Assembly: GCA_001939145.1 (NCBI GenBank) | Contig: LSRX01000424.1 | Span: 137,277-201,276, forward strand | Direction: 5' to 3' | Length of the DNA: 64,000 bases | DNA from: Symbiodinium microadriaticum | Lineage: Eukaryota; Sar; Dinophyceae; Suessiales; Symbiodiniaceae | Program-made: the position numbers and the translations under genes | Notes under the pieces: model-generated | Told to the model about the DNA's origin: nothing | Seen by the model: only the letters and a program-made list of their open reading frames with translations | Databases searched by the model: none | Shown: positions 57,641 through 64,000 of the stretch, piece after piece | How the letters are laid out: every line of letters starts with the position of its first letter | How positions within the stretch are numbered: position 1 is the stretch's first letter

Positions 57641-60600
57641 AACTGACTTCAGCCCCCCCCCCTGTTGTCCGACACGACAGACTTTGACTTGCACGACCCC
57701 AGTTTCTATTCTCGCCAGTAGATGGCAGAAAGATGCTTGATGTTGTTCCAACACGCCATGTCCATAGGGTTGCACTCCAGAATCTCATATACACATCAGT
57801 CGACCAGGGAAAATTAGTTTACGAAGCCAGTTGCCGGGTCGAAAGAAGCTTCCATGCCCAACTTGTGAGTCCAGGGACCAGCAGAACGCCTTAGCAGTTC
57901 CACGTGATGTGTCCGCGGAGTTCAAAAAGGAGATGGGGCGGAGAAGCCGATTCGTGAGACAGCCCCCAAAAGCAAAGCTACCAAAGGTTCCAAGGCCTTC
58001 AGGGAGCCATTTACCCAGTTTGAGCACAGTCTTCGAGAGCACAACAAATCCAAAACAGAAGTTCGAAGGTGTTCAAAAGGTCGCGGCACTCTCCAGGAAT
58101 ATGCTCACTTGCGGTGAAGTTTCGTTTCTCATATCGTCCCCCAAAGCGTGTTCGATTCCTATCCACCCCACCGCACGCGCATCCAATTCCGAACTGTCCC
58201 ACCCCACGCACGTTCGAGTCCCAGCCCTCTGACTGCCAAGCACTCAAGCCAAGTTTAAGGTCCCTGCGCCAGTTGGGGTTCCAGGGGAACGGGGGCTACC
58301 GAGCTTGTATGTGATAGTGGCCTTCAGTGCGTTGCAGATCGGGACAATTTCAAAACATATCGCTTGTTCGGGAGGGCTTCAAGAAACCCTGTCGGACTGG
58401 GCTAGGTCTATGGTTTCTCTACGGTAGGCGAGACGTCCGGCTTCGATGTAGGCGGTTCCTCCTTTCGTAAACATAAGCGCGTCCTTGTGGAGCAGTATTG
58501 GTTGTTAGCCTTCCAAACTCGGTCCCACTCGACGGCTTGAGCCAAGGTGGGTACGCAATCCCGAGCCAGAGGTTTACGACGTGGCCACACTTGGCTCTTT
58601 GGCAGACATGCTGGTTGCTGCGGTCGTGGGCCTCACATAAGCCATCCCATCCTGGCTAGTCGACATGTGCATGTTCCAACCTTCACATCTTCAGGTGCCT
58701 GTCCGGACCTTGAACGGCTCGGATACATTACATGTGACCGATAGAAGTGCATTGCCTTCCCAATGCAGACATGCAACACCAGGTTGCTTTGGCCTTGGCG
58801 GCGTCATTGCCACACTTGCCCTGCGACGATGCTTGCTTGGTGGTGAAGGGCTGTATATTGTAGTTGGATCCTGTTAGCATTCGGGAAACCGCGTTTCTTC
58901 GACCATGCTGCTCCTTTCTGGGCACACAACAAAATAGCATGGATTCTAGGCAGTGGGTCAGTGGGATGAATTTTTGTCGTCCGGCTCTGACTCACTTCCA
59001 GGTCCCTGGGAGCTCATGAGCGGTTCAGATATAGCTGTAGCTGTGACCCATGGGCTCTTCTGTGATTCGATGTCAGAAGACCATAGCCATGGCCTTAAGC
59101 TGCCTTTGGACGGACAGTGCTGATCACGCTCGTGCGAGCGCGAATCACGAGCCTGCTGAGGACGGGGCCTTGCAAGGCTCGTTGGCCCTGTCGAGACAAG
59201 CCTTGATGACTACGCCGCAGCCCCGCGGCGTCATTCAGCATCCAAGGAGTTCCCTCGTCCAAGCTAGGCAGCTACGCATTCATCCGACGGAGGAATTTGG
59301 CTTCCTCGCAGACTGGCTGAAGCTTTCGCGCCGGCGATTCTGGATCCTGCTGGTGCTTCAGTTGGTTCCCTGGGCATGAAGAAAGGTGTTCACTTCGAAG
59401 GCCCGACTTCGGAAGCCTAATGGACGGCATGGTCATGGATCTGCGATCTCGACGCAGCAGTTACAATGAGTTCATGTCTGCTGAGTGTTGGAGGCCTGTG
59501 CTAGGTGGGTGAGGCTAGCAGGATGGTTGGTGCTGTCTGCTTTGTGTTGAAATTGAGGTGACAGTGTCGACACGAAGTGTCTATATCTACGTTCTCAACG
59601 TCGATGACGACACCACCGAAGCACCGCTGCTGATAATGCTTCTCTGCTCGACCAAGGGGGGTGGGTCATAGTAATTCCGGACTGGGGCTGTTTCTTCTGT
59701 AGGGAGGCTGTCAAGAAAGCAGCAGCCTCGCGAACCCCTGATGCAAGGATGGTCACGCTGTTCACTGCCGTGAGCGCACGCAATGCTGGCGCTTGTTACT
59801 CGCTGGTACACCTCTGCAGCTCAGCTTGGCAAGTGGAGAGTTGGCGGGGCCGCACAGTGACAGCAGAGCGCTGAGCTGACAGCGGTGTGCCAGTTGCGAC
59901 TTGGGACGGTCCGGCCTCGTGCAAGTAGGCGGGGCCGCACAGTGACAATCCACTCCAGGCTGTGGCCTGGAGTTGGCCATCGACAGCTTTGCACTGCGTT
60001 TCTTCAAAGACATGGACTTCGAGCAAGCCCTGGAGGCCTGGAGAGTCTGGAGAGTCTCAGGATCTTCAGCTTTCGAATGCATGGCAGATTCCATAGTCAA
60101 GAGCTACTCATGTGCAAGCCATCCACTAGTACCGAGTGCCAAATCCAGCCTGATGGGCATCAGTTGAATCCCTGGCTTTGACCAGCTGTCACATTGCAGA
60201 GACAGCTAGGCCGAGGCAACATCGCACTTGCGATTGGGCTTGAGAAGCTTGGGTTTTAGCAAATTCAACTCTCGCATCTCTCACCGGAAATGCTGGCCAA
60301 CCCGCATGGCTTCCAAGGCGCATTTGCCACGCCACGGTAAGTTCACGGACGTGGTTGAAGACATTCCCACATCTCTTGACAACCCTGTCACTGTGCACTC
60401 CAGGACTGGAACGAGGTCCAAGCAACGTTGAGGCGCGGATACCGACCCTGAAGGCATTTGCAGTCCATGAGCTGCTACCTGCATTCTGCACCAGGCAGGT
60501 GTCGACGAAGCTGAGTGATAGCTTTATTGCTTTGGCGGCTCTTGGACAGCACTTGTGACCTCAGTTGCTCTCACGACAGCTTCGGGTACGGAAGTGCGAC

Positions 60601-62359
60601 GATTTGGGCCTCTGGCCAGGGAATGTATTTTGTGTTCAGGCATGACTTCAGCCGTATTGAAAGCTCTCCAATGCCGGAGTTGTAGTTCCAAGCAATGCAG
60701 TAATCGCCTGAGTGGGATGTATTAGTATAGAACCCTGCTGTCATGAGTTCCAGCCGCTAGGAGGGCTTCCCCCGAAGCTTTGCAGTCTTGTCTCTCGCCG
60801 GCCGCTATGGCGTCTGCAAGCAGGTGTGCGTCTTTCCCATCTCACTCCCTGGTTGTAATGAGGCAGGCTGCGTGGGGGCCCTGGTTTTCTTCGCCGAGCA
60901 AGCTTTCCGCCAGCCTGTGTCATGGCCGGCATGGGTAAACTCTGTGATGAGTGTATGTCCGTGGCAGCAGCTCTGCTTGGAGATCTGCTTGCTATAGGAT
61001 CTGCTCTTGGGGGGATTTTATGTTGGGGGTACTGCTTTTGTAGCGCAAAAAGAAGCGGCAGAGGAAGCGGGATTTTCCGCGCTCCTTGGCCCAGGAGTCG
61101 CTGCGGCTGAGCTACCGGAGCGCCCTCTGGATTGGCTGGCTCCTTGCCTATCTTTTTTAAAGAGAAGAAAACGAGGAACACCGCCAGAGACTGCAATGCT
61201 GTTTGCATGGTTCAATCTTGAACTGGGAGCCTGTGCGTTTGCGCAGCACCCCCGGTGGGAGCAGTTCAAGTTGTGCTTTTGTCGGCCATATAGAACAGAT
61301 TACGCAGAAGTTCAGCTGCAACGTGCGAGTTTCTCACCTCTCGTTCGACCTTCAGCCTTGCCGCCGTGTGAGGCTCTACCCACCGTTTATGATGCTTGGG
61401 TATGTGCCTGGCTCTCGAAGTGGGGTTGAATTACTTGAAGCCTCGAGCCTGAGGGTAGAGTCGGTTCGTGACTTCCTGGATGTGAAAGATTACGATCATC
61501 ACGAGCAGCCCCAGCTTGCGCAAGTCCGACTCGGAGTCGCGTGTGTGCAACCCGCAACCACCAACACTCAGACGCCGGCAGACAGCTTGGAGCAGGCATC
61601 TACTAGCAACCTTAAGTGCAGGGATTGATAGATGTGACAAGGTTCCGAATTTTCAAAAGTCGGCAGCAGTTGTTAGTCCTAGTCCTTCTGGTGACAGAGG
61701 AGTGGCAGTACAACCGTAGCAAGTCAGAGCAACTTCAGTAATTTTCGTAAGAGGATGCAGTGTGGGTTCTGGTACAGGCGCTGCTGCGGGCCGCAGCTGT
61801 CACCGAAAAGGCGAGCCGTGTTGCGCCGCTGGTGAACTCGTGGAAATTCCAGGCTGCTTGGGACGCGTACATTATTGGGATAATTATTATTGGGTCTGTT
61901 TCTGTGTTGCACCCTGCGCCTCTTATGTGACAGTCGAAGAGGAGGAGCGGAGTTTCAGGCCTCATTGTAATGTCTCCTGTCCTTGTCGCAGTGCGTGGAC
62001 ACTGCACGATCTCATGTATCTGCATGTTGTGCCCCCATGTGCTGTGCAGGATACTGAGGATGATGCAGCGGCGTCCAAGAGACTGCATGGAATGTGTTCA
62101 CGGTGGGACTGTTTCAGTGGGATCTGCTTGTCAGAGAGTATATAATTCATAAGGCTTCAAAGGTTTTGGCCTGCCAAATATGATTCAACGAAAGCTGAGG
62201 CTATGGATGGACACCGACAGGCAGTATGTGGCGGCTTGGCATTTGCACATGTCGGGGTGTGAGAGGCCCAGAAGCATACGGTCGTACTACAGTTATCTAC
62301 AGTTACTGCGGGTTTGGTTATAGCAGACAGGCATGGCAGCATCTAGCTGTCGTGATTGT

Positions 62360-62661
62360 GTTGGGATGTGGAGTGCTTTCCGGACATGCCCTCCCGCGCC
62401 CGGATCGTGCGCGATTCAGCGGGTCACATTCAGGGATGCGAGCAGCACAGTCCCGTGGCTCAAAATGGCGGGCTCTTTTCTGGGCGAGGAACAGAGGTTA
62501 GTCTATCGGTCTATCTTTGGAGATGTCAGAAGTACTACAGCGAGGTCCAATACATCATCCAGAGCCAAGCTGGCTTCTACATGAAAGGCGTCCGTGTGAA
62601 TGCCTTCAGCGTGCAAAAAATTGGCTACTACTTGGCAGCTTTGCTCAATGAGAAGCAGTGA
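62360..62661 (+). CDS. Candidate 3' terminal exon of an unidentified gene
   Basis: An open frame of about 100 codons ends with QKYYSEVQYIIQSQAGFYMK, then GVRVNAFSVQKIGYYLAALL and NEKQ before TGA at 62659-62661. The upstream part has two Cys and is Gly/Ser-rich. The last 45 residues look like a conserved amphipathic C-terminus. A possible donor GTTAGT occurs at about 62499, so the two parts may be separate exons. Confidence 0.4.
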
Positions 62662-63690
62662 ATACAAGTCTCGGACCCAGGGTGGCTCGTTATCAACCGG
62701 ACGAAGAGGTTTGGTGTGTTGGGCAGTCGAAGGCTTGAAGGCAGGATCCGGCAGAGTACAGACAAGCGGTGCAGCACCAGCAAAACGTGCACGACTCTTT
62801 CGACTAGGTCAGCCGTTGCACTAAGGCTGCTGCCACGCTTGGTCTGCTTTCCAGGGCAGGCTGAGGCACTCTTGCTGCGCGTTCTCACACTTGTTTACAA
62901 GTTGCGGGATGGGAGATGATGAGATGCTCGGTTCTGCAAGACTGTAGTCAGATGTGTGATAGGTTCTTTGCTTTCACAATCTAGATTGTGGAGGTGACGT
63001 GGGTCGAAGGGTTGAGGAGAGATCTTCTGGGGTGACTGCAGAACCAGATAATTGAAACCTGGTTGTGCGAAGCCTTTCTGTTTCTCTGCAGTTCTGGTCA
63101 CGGAACTAGTCGCCGGTGCCCTGCTGCAGGTCCAGCTCTTCGACGTCGAGTCAACGATGGCTAGAAGTGCGAACATCTCGTCGCGCCATCCTGAACTCCT
63201 GAACATAGCTCCTCTTTTTCAAGCCCGATGATAAAGCATTGCGGTACGACTAAATGTCGACTGCGGCGATGTCGAAGATCATCGCCGTGATTCATTCTTC
63301 TTGGAACGGCGGTGAGTGATGATGCATTGAGTGTTGTGTATGCAACATGTGAAAATCATACATCAGAACATCTCACTTCGCAAGTTGGGGAATCATCGCG
63401 CTCACATGCGATGTCACCATAATGGTGAAGTGTTTGGGTCTGTAAAACTGCAGTGCTGCATGGGACCGGGTTGTTGTGGCTGTTTCTTCAACATGCAGGT
63501 TCTCCTCATCAGCTACCAGTGCTCTGCCGCGTCGTAACAGCAGGTGGTTGTGTTGAGCAACTCCTCCACTCCTCCATGGTCATGTCGTTGACGAAGCCGT
63601 CTGCGCAGTTCGTCTCATGTGCTCTCAACACACTGGTCATGCAGTATACTGTACTATCAGAAGACGAGGCACTTGACGAACACTTCCGCA
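62662..63690. other. No recognised gene
   Basis: Only short open frames in all phases; no splice-bounded exon is identifiable. Confidence 0.4.
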
Positions 63691-63739
63691 TGGAAGTGGT
63701 CCTCAGCAGCAATAGCTGTCACCACGATGATGACGACGA

Positions 63740-63921
63740 CTACTGCTACTGCTGCTGCTACTGCTTCTGCTCCTGCTCCTGCTGCTCCGTCTACTACTAC
63801 TAGTACTACTACCACCACTACTACGACGACGCTGGCTACTACTGCTACCACTACCTACTACTACTACTAGTACTACTACCACCACTACTACGACGACGCT
63901 GGCTACTACTGCTACCACTAC

Positions 63922-64000
<79 letters not shown>
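63740..64000 (+). repeat. (TAC)n-type array running off the right edge
   Basis: Interrupted CTA/CTG/CTC triplets, then two near-identical copies of a unit of about 67 bases (landmark tagtactactaccacc at 63801 and 63868), then a pure (CTA)n from about 63921 to the window end. Confidence 0.95.

Larger units (their letters stand above)
49300..62661 (+). other. Exon-like pieces of one or more unidentified plus-strand genes
   Basis: Short open segments with protein-like composition and AG|G or AG borders are spread over this range, in the same style as the genes to the left. Better ones: 49857-49950 (GKYNGLTFREALAKQLSKQQ), 50819-50872 (ALIEPVVSMMTLGVHYVQ), 51304-51360 (MDISEQLNALAELKRSMAR), 51500-51560 (TAQQRIETLAETGSWEEV), 51670-51735 (ISTEELALSYQGGAMQEV), 57157-57225 (DITKLMVELEMLERSEML), 57535-57620 (membrane segment), 61310-61390 (KFSCNVRVSHLSFDL), and 62360-62661 (terminal exon). 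I recognise no family. They may belong to a single multi-exon membrane protein gene. Confidence 0.35.

Noticed and set aside
1..64000. CRISPR arrays, bacterial operons, riboswitches, rRNA genes
   Set aside because: Regular spaced repeats are absent apart from the satellite and microsatellites, genes are intron-rich and eukaryotic, and no conserved rRNA stretch was seen.

Overview
The window looks like nuclear DNA of a dinoflagellate, probably a Symbiodiniaceae/Suessiales-like species; the species itself is inferred. The grounds are: genes cut into many very small exons; introns that mostly start with GC or GA instead of GT and always end AG followed by G; all recognisable host genes on one strand; a short interstitial CCCTAAA (plant-type telomere) tract; and a decayed copia-like retroelement whose Gag carries a CCCH zinc finger.

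Layout. (1) 1-4444, minus strand: Gag, protease and pre-integrase part of a broken Ty1/copia-type element that runs off the left edge. (2) 4445 to about 9100: no gene recognised. (3) About 9157-43041, plus strand: an axonemal dynein heavy chain, read as roughly 50 or more small exons in the order tail, stem, linker, AAA1 (P-loop exon 37891-37937) and start of AAA2 (exon 42933). Identity is very clear from about 21.8 kb onward and weaker in the tail. (4) 23773-30614, plus strand: a nearly complete SEC61 alpha translocon gene of 32 exons. It lies inside a single interval of about 11 kb between two consecutive parts of the dynein linker, so it appears nested in a dynein intron on the same strand. 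(5) 43.05-46.2 kb: the dynein reading stops early in AAA2, followed by low-complexity DNA, three telomere-type repeats and a homogeneous 110-bp satellite. (6) 46275-48785, plus strand: a predicted secreted or single-pass membrane protein with Cys-rich segments and RCC1 repeats. (7) 49-62.7 kb: scattered exon-like pieces of one or more unidentified plus-strand genes, some with membrane segments. (8) 53.0-53.4 kb and 63.7-64.0 kb: trinucleotide arrays.

The genes are not an obvious pathway. SEC61 alpha is the protein-conducting pore of the ER, the dynein is a ciliary motor, and the RCC1 protein would be an ER client. What links them is shared orientation and shared intron grammar. Exon coordinates come from hand alignment to remembered family consensus and codon phase; single boundaries may be off by a base. 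In SEC61 all 31 junctions keep one frame over 454 codons, which is strong internal support.
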